In this document: positions 1 through 8,927 of the stretch, one piece after another | How positions within the stretch are numbered: position 1 is the first letter of the stretch | Layout of the letters: every line of letters starts with the position of its first letter | Assembly: GCA_009836625.1 (NCBI GenBank) | Contig: VXVC01000004.1 | Location: 1,015,037 to 1,079,036 of the forward strand | Origin: Holophagales bacterium | Lineage (GTDB): Bacteria > Acidobacteriota > Thermoanaerobaculia > Multivoradales > Multivoraceae | Length of the DNA stretch: 64,000 bases | Reading direction: 5' to 3' | Position numbers and translations under genes: made by a program | Notes under the pieces: generated by a model | Told to the model about the DNA's origin: nothing | The model's input: the letters and a program-made list of their open reading frames with translations, nothing else | Databases searched by the model: none

Positions 1-1875
1 GTCGAGGAGCAGGGCGTCCTCTCCGGACCGCCTCGGGAAGACTCCCTCGGCCAGGCCCGGCACGAACACGAGATCGAAGGAGCGCCCGGCAGATTCCTCC
101 ACGCCGCCCACGAAGACGCGTCCGTAGCGGCGCTTCGGCGGCTCACGCCAGCTGAACCTGAGGCGCTCCGCGAGTACCCGCTCGACCTCGGCGAGGCCGA
201 CCTCGTCGACCTCCGAGAGCGGCCGTAGCTCCGCCAGGACTTCGAGCACGGACTGCGGGCGCCGCAGCGACATCGTCGCCAGCCGACCGAGTCGGTCAAG
301 CCATACGCCCCAGTCGGCACTCTCCGGCAGACCCTCCAGGAATTCCACCAGGGGCAGTGCGAAGCTCCGGAGCGTGCCGAGGCGCGCGATCTGGCGCTCG
401 AGGTAGCCCCGGCGGCCCTCGTTCTCGTCCTCGACTTCGCGCAGTTGCAGCCGGAACTCGGCGTCGAGGCCCTCGAGACGAGTGCGCCAGCGCTCGGCGT
501 GGCCGACCACGGCCGCGTCCACCAGCAACCGCTCCCACTGCGCGGGGGCGCGGAGCGCACCGGCGGGCGTCGCGTCTTCTTCGGATTCGCCGGCATCCTC
601 CGCGTCGGCAGCCGTTGACTCCGGGTTCGTCGCCTCCGGCGACTTCAGCACTAGCTGATCCCCGGCCGGTTCCACCCAGGGCACCTCCTCGACCTTCGGC
701 GGCGCACCGTCTTCTGCCGGCTCCGGCGTCTGACCCAGCGACAGGTACTCGGCGAACCGGCTCGCTGAGAGACGTTCACCGGCACAGGCGAGCAGGGCCA
801 GGAAGGCGCGGCCGGCAGGGTTGGGGCGAAGCGAACCCCGCGTGATGTAGGTGGGAATCCGGGCGCGACCGAGGGCGTCCTCCACCAGGGGCAGGTAGGC
901 CGTGGGCTGGCGCACGAGGATGGCGATGCGGTCGAAAGCCAGGCCGCCGGCCGCGGCGCGGCGGATGCGCCGCGCGATCTCGACGCACTCCTGGCCCTCC
1001 CCAGCGGCCGAGAAGAGGTCGACGGACGGCGGCGTCTCCTCTGCTGAAGCCGTCCCCTCCGCGTCCACGCCCGTCTCGAAGACGAGGCGTTGGACGCGGC
1101 CGAGCGAGGTCCGCGCCTCGCCGTCCGCATCCTGATCGACGTTCGTTGCGGCCTCCGCGCCGAACACCGAAGTCAGCCACTCCAGCGACTCGTCGTCGCC
1201 CGCGGCGACGGTCGCCACGACCTCCCGGCTGCGCGCGGCAAGAGCCCCCAGCACGTCGGCCTGGGAGCGGCTGCGCACGGAGAGGTCGAGCCAGATCGAG
1301 CGCGGCGGCACGATGGCCCGCCCCTTGGCGACCGCCTCCGCGGCGAGCCGGAGGACGGCGGACCGGTCGGCCAGCGCGAACCGCTCCATCTCGCACGTGA
1401 AGCGCTCGAGGAGGCGGCCCAGGTCGCGCGTGCCATCGTCATCCATGAGCGCCGGAGCGGGAACGCCCGCCGCCCGCAGCTCGCCGAGCGTCGCCGCCAG
1501 CGAACGGGCGAATCCGGGCATGGCGGCAACCGGCGACAGGCGCTCCAGTTCACCGTCCGCTGCCGCAAGACGCGCGGCGCGGGCCGCGATGGCCTCGGTT
1601 CCGAGCGGCGTGATGGGGCGCAGACCGCGCGCGGCCAGGTCGAGCGCGGCGGCCTCGCGCGCCCATTGCTGGAAGGACATCGCGTGAACCCCAAGCAGCC
1701 CGCCGCCGGTCCCCGTCAGACCTCGCAACAGATCGTCCGCGGCGCCACGGGAAGCCGCGAGCAGCAGGACCTCGTCGCCCGTCTCCAGACACTCGCGGAG
1801 CCTCCTTCCGGCCTCCGCCAACCGCGCCCGGGCGGAGGTCGAAACCAGGATCGACGCCGGTGGCAGGTCGGTCAC
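1..1875 (-). CDS. AddB-like PD-(D/E)XK nuclease / inactivated helicase, partial
   Basis: The first 625 codons of a large protein that runs off the left edge of the window with no stop. It starts at a GTG overlapping the stop of the upstream PQQ gene by 4 bases (GTGA). The N-terminus reads LPPASILVSTSARARLAEA and the last residues in the window are LVFVPGLAEGVFP followed by an R-rich stretch. The V-x-G-L-x-E-G-x-F-P element is typical of AddB and related exonuclease subunits, where it sits in helicase domain 2. The C-terminal nuclease domain would lie outside the window. The family works with an AddA/RecB-type helicase-nuclease in double-strand break processing, and an addA gene could follow beyond the edge. 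Identification rests on the helicase-like motifs and overall pattern. Confidence 0.78.
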   Translation of the reverse strand, partial: MTDLPPASILVSTSARARLAEAGRRLRECLETGDEVLLLAASRGAADDLLRGLTGTGGGLLGVHAMSFQQWAREAAALDLAARGLRPITPLGTEAIAARAARLAAADGELERLSPVAAMPGFARSLAATLGELRAAGVPAPALMDDDGTRDLGRLLERFTCEMERFALADRSAVLRLAAEAVAKGRAIVPPRSIWLDLSVRSRSQADVLGALAARSREVVATVAAGDDESLEWLTSVFGAEAATNVDQDADGEARTSLGRVQRLVFETGVDAEGTASAEETPPSVDLFSAAGEGQECVEIARRIRRAAAGGLAFDRIAILVRQPTAYLPLVEDALGRARIPTYITRGSLRPNPAGRAFLALLACAGERLSASRFAEYLSLGQTPEPAEDGAPPKVEEVPWVEPAGDQLVLKSPEATNPESTAADAEDAGESEEDATPAGALRAPAQWERLLVDAAVVGHAERWRTRLEGLDAEFRLQLREVEDENEGRRGYLERQIARLGTLRSFALPLVEFLEGLPESADWGVWLDRLGRLATMSLRRPQSVLEVLAELRPLSEVDEVGLAEVERVLAERLRFSWREPPKRRYGRVFVGGVEESAGRSFDLVFVPGLAEGVFPRRSGEDALLLD

Positions 1876-3296
1876 GGGACCGGCGGCGGGATGAGTTCCA
1901 GCGCGGCCAGCCGGCTTCGGCCTCGCACGTAGAGCATGCCTTGAGCGAGCACCGGAGCCGCCCAGGCCGGATAGCGGAGCAAGTCGACGGTGCGGCCGTC
2001 TACGTCCGCCCGCAGGCGAAGGTGGCCCACCTGCTGGTAGCTCTCCGGAGTCGCGCGGACAAGGAGCAGATCGCCGACCTCGCTGTGAACGACGAAGTGG
2101 CCGTCGACATAGAGCAACTGGGTGCGGGCCAGACGCGGCTGGCTCCAGTGGACTTCTCCGGTCACCCAGTCGACCGCCCGCAGTTCCGCGTTCGGCGACT
2201 TCTCACCGCTCGAGACGTAGACGACCCCCTCGTGGTGGACGGGGGTGTTCCAGTGGGCGGCGATTGCCTGGTTGCGCGGGCCGTCCTGCCAAACCGGCCG
2301 GAAACCGCTCTCGCCACCCTTCGCGTCGCCGTCGTACTCGAGCAGCACCGCCCCTTTCTCGTAGGACTCCGTGAGCAGCACCCGGTTGCCGACCACGACC
2401 GGGTTCGCGGCGTTCACGCTGGTCAGCCGGCGCGCCCTCCAGCCGAAGCCGTCGATCTCCCGGCCGTCTTTCGGGTCGAAGAGGATGAGGCCGGAGCGGG
2501 CGAAGTGGAAGCCCCGGCGCCTGCCGGCGAAGTCGAGCACCACCGGGCTCGCGTAGCTCGCCAGATCGTCACCCAGGCGGTAGCGCTCCTCGCCGCTCCG
2601 CTTGTCGAAGGCGACCAGCGCCGTGCCGTTCGGCTCGATCCGGCCGCTGTGAATGTTCGGCGCGCCGGCCGGACTGCCGCCGACCGCGACGATCAGCAGT
2701 TCGCCTTCGATCCACGGCGAACTGGCGACGCCAAAGAAGTTCTGCTGGACGCCGTACCGCGCGTGAGTATCGAGCTCCCACAGAACCGCGCCATCGAGAA
2801 CACGGTGACATCGGAGCACGCCGTCCGCACCGACCGCGTAGACGCGGGCGTCGTCGACCAGGGGCGCGGTACGCGGCCCGCCGTCGTAACCGTAGTAGTC
2901 CTCGTAGTCGGTTCGATACTCCGAGCGCCAGAGTTCCTCGCCGCTGTCGGCCCGGACGGCGACCAGACGCGCCCGGTCGCCGAAACGCGTGAAGTAGAAG
3001 AGCCGCCCACGGGCAACCGACGGCGCGGCGTACCCCTCGCCCAGTTCGAGGTGCCAGAGCAGCGGCGGCGGATCGCTCACCCAGTCGGTTCGGATGCCGG
3101 TCTCGGGCGACTTCGAATCGCGGTTCGGGCCGAGAAAACCCGGCCAGTCGATGCCGTCCGTGCGTGTGCGGAGGTCCGGCGGCAGCGTCTCGCCTTCGGC
3201 CGCCAGCGCGACGTCCGCAGGTTCTGTTGCCAGGGCCGCCGCCAGCAAGAGTCCCGCCGCGCGTAGCACGGCCGGGGGACGGCGGCGCGGGTTCAC
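1872..3296 (-). CDS. Secreted PQQ-like beta-propeller protein
   Basis: A 474-residue protein with a signal peptide (Arg-rich start, hydrophobic run to about residue 32). It then has the WPGFLGPNRDSKSPETGI opening common to PQQ-like propellers, followed by repeated blades (for example GEELWRSEYRTDYEDYYGY and GAVLWELDTHARYGVQQNF). The W-containing blade motifs are those of the PQQ/BamB-like fold. Calcium- and PQQ-binding dehydrogenase residues are not evident, so a binding or scaffold role is as likely as an enzyme. The GTG start lies 2 bases after the cupin stop and the stop overlaps the AddB-like gene by 4 bases, so the three genes form an operon although their functions look unrelated. Confidence 0.85.
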   Translation of the reverse strand: MNPRRRPPAVLRAAGLLLAAALATEPADVALAAEGETLPPDLRTRTDGIDWPGFLGPNRDSKSPETGIRTDWVSDPPPLLWHLELGEGYAAPSVARGRLFYFTRFGDRARLVAVRADSGEELWRSEYRTDYEDYYGYDGGPRTAPLVDDARVYAVGADGVLRCHRVLDGAVLWELDTHARYGVQQNFFGVASSPWIEGELLIVAVGGSPAGAPNIHSGRIEPNGTALVAFDKRSGEERYRLGDDLASYASPVVLDFAGRRRGFHFARSGLILFDPKDGREIDGFGWRARRLTSVNAANPVVVGNRVLLTESYEKGAVLLEYDGDAKGGESGFRPVWQDGPRNQAIAAHWNTPVHHEGVVYVSSGEKSPNAELRAVDWVTGEVHWSQPRLARTQLLYVDGHFVVHSEVGDLLLVRATPESYQQVGHLRLRADVDGRTVDLLRYPAWAAPVLAQGMLYVRGRSRLAALELIPPPVP

Positions 3297-3298
3297 TC

Positions 3299-3682
3299 TC
3301 AGCCGACCAGGTCGATCCGGTCCGGCCGGTTCGGCACCAGGCAGAGAAACTCGAACGGCGCCTCGATCACTTCGTAGGAGTGAGGCAGGCCGGCGGGGAT
3401 GAGCAGCACGTCGTCCGCGCCGACCTCGACCGTCTCGTCACCCAGCACGATACGGGCTCGGCCCCGAAGCACGTACTGTTCGTGCTCCACCTGGTTCGTG
3501 TGCAGCGGCATCCCGCCGCCGTCCTCCATGCGGAACCGCCGCATCGCGAAGTGCGGCGCATCATCCGCGGCGCCCAACAGGACCTGGGTCGTCGTCGCCG
3601 TGCCGAGTTCGACGCGGTTGGCGGGCGCGTCGTCGGCTCGCCGGACCACGGCGGGACGTCGGAGCGAAGGCGTCTGGCTCAT
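3299..3682 (-). CDS. Small cupin-domain protein
   Basis: A 127-residue single-domain cupin. The metal-site motif 1 is seen as HTNQVEHEQYVLRG (H-x4-H-x-E-type spacing) and motif 2 as LLIPAGLPHSYEV near residues 93-105. Such proteins bind a metal and act as small dioxygenases, isomerases or sensors; the substrate cannot be read from sequence. It is the first gene of the operon with the PQQ-like protein and the AddB-like nuclease. A TAGAGT hexamer sits 7 bases upstream of the ATG with no ribosome binding site between, which suggests a leaderless transcript. Confidence 0.85.
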   Translation of the reverse strand: MSQTPSLRRPAVVRRADDAPANRVELGTATTTQVLLGAADDAPHFAMRRFRMEDGGGMPLHTNQVEHEQYVLRGRARIVLGDETVEVGADDVLLIPAGLPHSYEVIEAPFEFLCLVPNRPDRIDLVG

Positions 3683-3689
3683 GGACCTG

Positions 3690-3695
3690 ACTCTA
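3690..3695 (-). promoter_or_regulatory. -10 element of the cupin operon (leaderless)
   Basis: TAGAGT on the reverse strand, 7 bases before the ATG at 3682. The transcript would begin at or next to the start codon. No clear -35 is visible. Confidence 0.5.
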
Positions 3696-3726
3696 CCGCC
3701 GCCGGCCTCTCCGAAACCGGCCGTGG

Positions 3727-3864
3727 TCAGCGCCCGCGATGGCGGAGATGCTCGGGCCCGTTCGGCGTCTTCGAGAACAGCTTGAGGAGCAGGCCGGCCC
3801 CAAGGACAATGTCGTAGATCACGCCGAGAACCAGGACGGCAACGAGGAGGGCGAACAGCAGCAT
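3727..3864 (-). CDS. Small single-pass membrane protein
   Basis: A 45-codon open frame starting at ATG 3864: MLLFALLVAVLVLGVIYDI, then a second short hydrophobic run and a basic tail ending HLRHRGR. It fits between the cupin promoter and the NTF2-like gene and lies 13 bases after that gene's stop, on the same strand. A purine-rich stretch (GAGGCAGG) is about 8 bases upstream. No family is recognised. The support is the membrane-protein composition and the operon-like position; it could still be a chance frame. Confidence 0.45.
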   Translation of the reverse strand: MLLFALLVAVLVLGVIYDIVLGAGLLLKLFSKTPNGPEHLRHRGR

Positions 3865-3877
3865 GACGAAGCCTGCC

Positions 3878-4735
3878 TCAGGGTGAAGGAGCGACGCTTG
3901 CGCCCGCCTTGATTCCCCATTGGCCGTCGAGTTCCGTGACCAGATAGACCGTGTCGAAGCTGTGGATCTTCACGTCGCTTGCAGCGTAGCGCGTGATCCT
4001 GACCGCGACGTTTACGCCTCTGGCGCCCACCTGAACCGGTTCCATCGAGTCGGCCTCGGAGTGCTCCCAGCCCAGCCGCTCGGCGAACGAGTCGAAGTCG
4101 AACGTGTCCCTGTACTCCGCTCCGGAACTCCAGGTCCTGACCCCTCCTCTTCCTACACGAACGTGGGGAAACTGCATGGCGTCCGTCATCGCCACTTCGT
4201 CACGGGCGTTGAAGGCTGCGAGGTAGCTCTCGACCGCGGCAACGGCGGCTGCCGCATTCGCTTCGCGATCCGACTCGGACAGGTCGTCCAGGCCCGCCGC
4301 GAGCCGGGCCTGGATCCCGATCGAGCCGTCCTTCTCCGCCACGACGTACGTGATCTGGTTGCTCCAGATGGCCGAACCGTCCGCGCGCAACCGCGTGTAC
4401 CGCCCGGCGACGTGGGCCTGCCCTTTTCCGGCCTGGACGACGGTTGCCGAATCGAGCAGGGTTCGATCCCAGCCAGTCGCCAGCACCTGGTCGAAGTCGA
4501 TGGCCGCAGCGTACGTCGCGGCGTCGGCAAAGACGCGGCCGTCGAAGTCCGCGGTCGGCCGCACGTGCGGGTATTGAAGAGTCGCGGCGAAGGCGGCCGG
4601 CTCCCGCGTGTTCCAGGCTTCGATGAAACGGCGGACGGCCTCCCTGGCCTCCTCGCCGGTCAAGGCGAGTGCCTGAACCGGCCAGAGAACGGACAGCACG
4701 AACAGCCCAAGCAGATTGCGCGCAGCCAACTGCAT
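3878..4735 (-). CDS. Secreted protein with two NTF2-like (SnoaL-type) domains
   Basis: A 285-residue protein with a signal peptide ending near residue 25 (VQALA). Two tandem copies of one module follow: copy 1 begins VRRFIEAWNTREPAAFAATL and contains QYPHVRP; copy 2 begins VESYLAAFNARDEVAMTDAM and contains QFPHVRV. The repeated L/Q-x-P-H-V-R element in a cone-shaped NTF2 fold suggests a periplasmic binding protein or weak hydrolase; no catalytic set is certain. The gene is divergent from the sulfatase across 45 bases, and both have TANNNT elements 8-9 bases before their starts. Confidence 0.75.
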   Translation of the reverse strand: MQLAARNLLGLFVLSVLWPVQALALTGEEAREAVRRFIEAWNTREPAAFAATLQYPHVRPTADFDGRVFADAATYAAAIDFDQVLATGWDRTLLDSATVVQAGKGQAHVAGRYTRLRADGSAIWSNQITYVVAEKDGSIGIQARLAAGLDDLSESDREANAAAAVAAVESYLAAFNARDEVAMTDAMQFPHVRVGRGGVRTWSSGAEYRDTFDFDSFAERLGWEHSEADSMEPVQVGARGVNVAVRITRYAASDVKIHSFDTVYLVTELDGQWGIKAGASVAPSP

Positions 4736-4744
4736 CGTCGAGTG

Positions 4745-4750
4745 ACTCTA
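4745..4750 (-). promoter_or_regulatory. -10 element of the double NTF2 gene (leaderless)
   Basis: TAGAGT on the reverse strand, 9 bases before the ATG at 4735. It faces the sulfatase promoter 16 bases away. Confidence 0.45.
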
Positions 4751-4766
4751 GCCCGTTAGCGACGGC

Positions 4767-4772
4767 TAGGAT
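4767..4772 (+). promoter_or_regulatory. -10 element of the sulfatase gene (leaderless)
   Basis: TAGGAT, 8 bases before the GTG at 4781, with no ribosome binding site between. Confidence 0.45.
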
Positions 4773-4780
4773 CGATCACG

Positions 4781-6292
4781 GTGATTCGACCGTTCAGTCT
4801 GCTCGCCGTCTGTCTGCTCGCCACCGGCACTGCGGCCACGGCTCAACACGACGCTCCGAACGTCCTGTTCGCGATCGCCGACGACTGGGGCTACCCGCAT
4901 GCTTCCGCCTACGGCGACCCGGTCGTCGAGACGCCGTCATTCGATCGCATCGCGAGCGAAGGCGCTCTCGCACACCACGCCTACGTCTCCTCGCCCTCCT
5001 GCACGCCGTCGCGCGGGGCGATCCTCACCGGGCAGTGGCACTGGCGACTCGAAGGCGCGGCGAATCTCTGGAGCGTCTTCCCCGATCGATTCGACACGTA
5101 CCAGGAGTTACTCGGGGCGGCCGGCTACCGGACGGGCATGACGGGCAAGGGCTGGGGACCGGGCCGCACCGAAACCGACGGCAGGGAGCTCGCCGGGAGG
5201 CGGTTCGAGAGCTTCGAGTCGTTCCTGGCCGGGCTCGGAGAGGCGCAACCGTTCGCCTTCTGGCTCGGCACGTCCGATCCGCATCGACCGTTTCGGCCCG
5301 GGTCGGGCGAAGAGAGCGGCATTGACCTGGACGCGATCCAGCTTCCTGCCGCCTTTCCCGATCACCCGGACATCCGCGGCGACGTGGCGGACTACCACTG
5401 GGAAGTGCAGCGGTTCGACGCCCTGGTCGGCGACGCGCTGCGACTGCTCGACGAACAGGGTCTGGCGGAAACGACGATCATCGTAATGACCAGTGACCAC
5501 GGTATGCCGTTCCCGCGCTGCAAGAGCAACCTCTACGACTGCGGGTCGCGGGTGCCGCTGGCGATCCGCTGGCCCGAACGACTCGAGGCCGGTGTCGAGA
5601 TCGACGCCTTTGTCAGCCTGACGGACCTGGCACCGACGTTTCTGGAGGCCGCGGGCCTTCCGCGCCCGGCGGCTATGACCGGACGCAGTCTGATGGCGCT
5701 GCTCGAGGCCGGCGACGACGAGGCCGCGGTCGAAGCGGTGGTCGCGGCCGACGGACGCGACTTTGTGCTGACCGGCAAGGAGCGGCACGTACCGGCACAG
5801 GAGGCGCCCGACGTGGGCGGCTATCCCGGTCGCGCGATCCGTACGCACGACTTCCTCTACATCCGCAACTTCCGGCCTGATCGCTGGCCCAACGGCACGC
5901 CGAACCACGAGCGGGCCGCCTACCCGGGCGCCTGGTACGCCGACACGGACAACGGGCCGACGAAGACCTACATGGTCGAGCAGCGGGAGCGGGACGCCGA
6001 GCATCGCCGGCTGTACGAACTCGCGTTCGGCAAGCGGCCGGCGGTCGAACTCTACGACCTGCGGACCGACCCGGATCAGCAGGTCAACGTCGCCGGCGAT
6101 CCGGACTACGAGGCGACTCGGGACGAGCTCGGCGAGCGGCTGATGGAGCGGCTGCGGGCGACCGGCGACCCACGGGCCACCGGCGGCGGCGACGCCTTCG
6201 ACGAGTACCCGTACCTGGGCGGCGCGCCGCGTCATCCAAGCCTGCCGCGTCAACGGCCGGGAGCGCTCCGCCCGCCTGCTGACCAGCCGTGA
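4781..6292 (+). CDS. Secreted sulfatase, Cys-type
   Basis: A 503-residue arylsulfatase-family enzyme with a signal peptide (to about residue 22). The N-terminal metal site is in NVLFAIADDWGYPHASAYGD, and the sulfatase signature S-C74-T-P-S-R78 has Cys at the position converted to formylglycine. A further metal-site motif is seen at TSDHGMPF. The family hydrolyses sulfate esters, often of polysaccharides. Maturation needs a formylglycine-generating enzyme or anaerobic sulfatase-maturase, not encoded here. The GTG start is supported by the -10 element 8 bases upstream. The racemase gene follows almost directly. Substrate unknown. Confidence 0.9.
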   Translation: MIRPFSLLAVCLLATGTAATAQHDAPNVLFAIADDWGYPHASAYGDPVVETPSFDRIASEGALAHHAYVSSPSCTPSRGAILTGQWHWRLEGAANLWSVFPDRFDTYQELLGAAGYRTGMTGKGWGPGRTETDGRELAGRRFESFESFLAGLGEAQPFAFWLGTSDPHRPFRPGSGEESGIDLDAIQLPAAFPDHPDIRGDVADYHWEVQRFDALVGDALRLLDEQGLAETTIIVMTSDHGMPFPRCKSNLYDCGSRVPLAIRWPERLEAGVEIDAFVSLTDLAPTFLEAAGLPRPAAMTGRSLMALLEAGDDEAAVEAVVAADGRDFVLTGKERHVPAQEAPDVGGYPGRAIRTHDFLYIRNFRPDRWPNGTPNHERAAYPGAWYADTDNGPTKTYMVEQRERDAEHRRLYELAFGKRPAVELYDLRTDPDQQVNVAGDPDYEATRDELGERLMERLRATGDPRATGGGDAFDEYPYLGGAPRHPSLPRQRPGALRPPADQP

Positions 6293-6293
6293 A

Positions 6294-7088
6294 GTGGCAA
6301 GGCTGGCGGCGGTAGCCCGAATGCGTCAACGGCGGCTGATCGGCATCGTCGGCGGCCTGGGGCCGTTCGCCCACATCGACTTCGAGCGGAAGCTCCTGGA
6401 CGCGGCGAGCGAGCTGATCGGCGCGCGGCGCGACCAGGACTTCCCGCAGTGGGTGCTCTCGAGCATCCCGCAGACGCCGGACCGGACGGAGGCGTTCTTC
6501 GGGGAGGCGGATGACCCGACGCCGGTTCTGCAGCGCAGCCTGGAACGCGTCCAGGGCGCCGGGGCGGACTTCGCCGTGGTCGCCTGCAACACGGCGCATC
6601 TCTTCCTGAAGGGCGTTCGCGAGCAGAACCCGGTGCCGATCATCAGCCTGATCGAGGTGACGGCCGACGAGGCGGCGCGCATCGCGCCTGGCGGCTCGGT
6701 GGGAGTACTCGCCACGTCTGGCACGTTGCGATCGCGGCTGTACCACGACCCGCTGGAGGCGCGCGGACTGCGTCCGGTGAGTCCGTTTGACCTCGAGGAC
6801 GGCGAGGAGTTGCAACGGCGCACGGTGATGGAGCCGATCTACGGTCCCTGGGTCGATGGGCGGCACCAGGGAGGCGGGATCAAGACGGATGGCGGGTCGG
6901 AGGAGGCGCGGGCGCTGCTGGAAGGGGCGGCGGGACGGTTGGTCGCGGACGGGGGTGCCGACGCGCTCGTTGCGGGATGTACGGAGATTCCGCTTGCGCT
7001 GGGAGGGGCGGAGGTTGCCGGGAGACCGCTGCTGGACCCGGCGAGGTTGCTGGCGAAGGCGGCGGTTCGGTACGCGTACGGGCTTTGA
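6294..7088 (+). CDS. Aspartate/glutamate racemase family protein
   Basis: About 264 residues from GTG 6294. The alternative ATG at 6321 (MRQRRLIGIVGGLGPFAH) removes nine residues and fits the family start better. Both catalytic cysteines are present in the usual contexts: C98 in VVACNTAH and C229 in VAGCTEIPLAL. The GIVGGLGPFA motif is the N-terminal signature of the PLP-independent Asp/Glu racemase superfamily. The enzyme interconverts L- and D-amino acids through two-base cysteine chemistry; which amino acid is not clear. It follows the sulfatase by one base, so it is probably co-transcribed. Confidence 0.88.
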   Translation: MARLAAVARMRQRRLIGIVGGLGPFAHIDFERKLLDAASELIGARRDQDFPQWVLSSIPQTPDRTEAFFGEADDPTPVLQRSLERVQGAGADFAVVACNTAHLFLKGVREQNPVPIISLIEVTADEAARIAPGGSVGVLATSGTLRSRLYHDPLEARGLRPVSPFDLEDGEELQRRTVMEPIYGPWVDGRHQGGGIKTDGGSEEARALLEGAAGRLVADGGADALVAGCTEIPLALGGAEVAGRPLLDPARLLAKAAVRYAYGL

Positions 7089-7131
7089 GGGAGGCGACTC
7101 GGGCTCGTCGCTTCGCGACGTCGCGCCTGAT

Positions 7132-7149
7132 GCGGGTCAGAAGACCCGC
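7132..7149. terminator. Hairpin between convergent genes (first)
   Basis: GCGGGTC-AGAA-GACCCGC: perfect 7-bp stem with a 4-base loop, 44 bases after the racemase stop. No T-run follows. It may act with the next hairpin as a terminator for the convergent racemase and cytochrome genes. Confidence 0.4.
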
Positions 7150-7171
7150 GTACCCAGCCTTTCAACGCAGA

Positions 7172-7202
7172 ACCGCCGGCGGCCTTGCGGCGCGCCGGCG
7201 GT
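7172..7202. terminator. Hairpin between convergent genes (second)
   Basis: ACCGCCGGCG and CGCCGGCGGT form a perfect 10-bp stem around an 11-base loop. It lies 28 bases from the stop of the cytochrome gene on the other strand. No T-run, so this is a structural rather than canonical terminator call. The 7089-7229 gap holds nothing else. Confidence 0.45.
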
Positions 7203-7229
7203 ATCCGTTGACCGGACCAGGCGGGACGC

Positions 7230-8711
7230 TTACTCGCCGCCAGCGGCTCCGGCAGCGGCGGCTTCCGCCTTCTCCCGCTGCTCGGCCATCTGCTTGAGGA
7301 AGGCGTTGGCGGCCTTCGCCTCCTCCATGTCGACGGCGCCGTCCTTGTTCTGGTCCATCATCTCGAAGTACTGCTTGACCCCGCCAGGAGCCTCTTCGAG
7401 CTGCATCTTGCCGTCGCGGCTCTCGTCGGAAAAGGCGACGACCGCCGTCAGGTCGAGGCCGTCGTCACCCTGGAAGGCGCCGCGGCCCTTGTTCTCCTCG
7501 TTGATGTAGGACATGAAGCCGAAGCTCATCTCGTCGGTCGTCGGCTCACCCCAGCGGACCGTCACGGACGGGTCCGGGTTGGCCAGGTTGTCTTCCGAGT
7601 TGTCGAAGACCGTGGTCAGGACCACGCGGGTGCCGGCCGGCATCTTCTTGCGTTCTTTGTACTTGTACGTGGTCTGCCAGTTGAAGTCGTAGTTCGGCAC
7701 ATCGAGCAGGACCTCGTGGCTGCCGTCCGGGTAGTACGCCTCGTACTTCGCCGCCTTGCCGCGCAGGTGCATGTGCGGCAGGTAGCCGACGATCTCGGAG
7801 TCCGACGGGAAGGTCCACTCGGTCTGGATCGTGTAGTCCGAGTCGCCCGGCGGAACGGCGAAGTCGTACTTCCCCATGTCCGCGTTGAAGACCTCGTACT
7901 TCACTTCCTCGTCCTTGTCGTAGAACTTGAGCGCGACCGAAGACTGGTCCCAGGAGCCGGTACCGGGGCCCGGCTCCTTGTGGTAGTGCATCTGCCACCG
8001 CAGGTTGCGGCCCGCCTTCAACACGTCGGCCATGCCGTCCTCGTGGATCACCGGGTCGTTCCCCGGGGCGATGCCACCCAGGCCGGGAACGATGATGTGA
8101 TGGACCGCCGGGCTGCCGGGCCGGAACTCGATCGCCTTGACGTACCGATCCTCGGGGATCATCTCCTCGGTAACGGTCGTCTGGAAGTAGATGTAGAGAT
8201 CCTCGACGTCGTCCTCGACGAAGTAGGGCTCGTCGAACTGGAGAACGAGGTCCGGCTCGCCGATCAGCCAGCCATCGCTGCTCGGCCACTCGACCGGTTC
8301 CGGGGCGTCCGCCGGATTACCCGCCGGAGCGCCGGACTCGGCCCAGTTCACCAACAGGTCGATCTGTTCCTGGGTCAGCGTGCGCTCGTTGGCGAAGACG
8401 CCGTTGTGCTCGGGAGCGGCATCCCAGGGAGGCATTGCCCGCGAAGCGACCTGGCGAGCGATCGAGCGGGCCCAGGGCCGCGTCTCTTCGTAGGTCGTCA
8501 GCGCCATCGGCGCCACCATGCCGCCGAGGTTGGCGCCGTTCGGACGGTGGCAGACCTGGCATTCCTGCTGCAGCACCGGCGCCACGTCAGCGTAGAAGGT
8601 GATCGGCTCGGGATCGACCGCGGCCGCCGAGGCGGCGCCGGCAAGCGCCAGTGAAGCGAGCGCGCCGAGCGCGAGCAGTCGGGTCACGGGGGAGAGCTGG
8701 GAACGGGTCAT
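7230..8711 (-). CDS. c-type cytochrome / copper type II monooxygenase-like secreted protein with EF-hand-like tail
   Basis: A 493-residue exported protein. Signal peptide to about residue 30; haem-binding C51-Q-V-C54-H55. A central region resembles ascorbate-dependent copper monooxygenases (peptidylglycine/dopamine type), with His-rich motifs PAVHHIIVPG, WQMHYHKEPG and YLPHMHLRGKA that look like the copper ligands. Near the C-terminus DQNKDGAVDMEEA matches a calcium-binding EF-hand loop, and FSDESRDGKMQLEE is a possible second, degenerate one, followed by an Ala-rich tail. Haem and copper together suggest a periplasmic oxidase or monooxygenase fed by electron transfer. The ribosome binding site CGGAGA precedes the ATG. 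Substrate unknown. Confidence 0.8.
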   Translation of the reverse strand: MTRSQLSPVTRLLALGALASLALAGAASAAAVDPEPITFYADVAPVLQQECQVCHRPNGANLGGMVAPMALTTYEETRPWARSIARQVASRAMPPWDAAPEHNGVFANERTLTQEQIDLLVNWAESGAPAGNPADAPEPVEWPSSDGWLIGEPDLVLQFDEPYFVEDDVEDLYIYFQTTVTEEMIPEDRYVKAIEFRPGSPAVHHIIVPGLGGIAPGNDPVIHEDGMADVLKAGRNLRWQMHYHKEPGPGTGSWDQSSVALKFYDKDEEVKYEVFNADMGKYDFAVPPGDSDYTIQTEWTFPSDSEIVGYLPHMHLRGKAAKYEAYYPDGSHEVLLDVPNYDFNWQTTYKYKERKKMPAGTRVVLTTVFDNSEDNLANPDPSVTVRWGEPTTDEMSFGFMSYINEENKGRGAFQGDDGLDLTAVVAFSDESRDGKMQLEEAPGGVKQYFEMMDQNKDGAVDMEEAKAANAFLKQMAEQREKAEAAAAGAAGGE

Positions 8712-8927
8712 TCGAGGTCTCCGTGAGGTGAGGTGTCCAGCGTTCTTGACGGGCGCAGTGCAGCCGCCTTGCGCGACATACTATACGACTACTCAGTTTA
8801 GGCGGGCGAACCTGATCCGGTTTCACAGAACCAAAAGGCGTTACCGTAAGCCCTGCCACACAACCGACACGCACGAGTAAACCAAGCCCCGCCGACAACC
8901 GTATAGACACCGAGGAGGAGAGCTATC

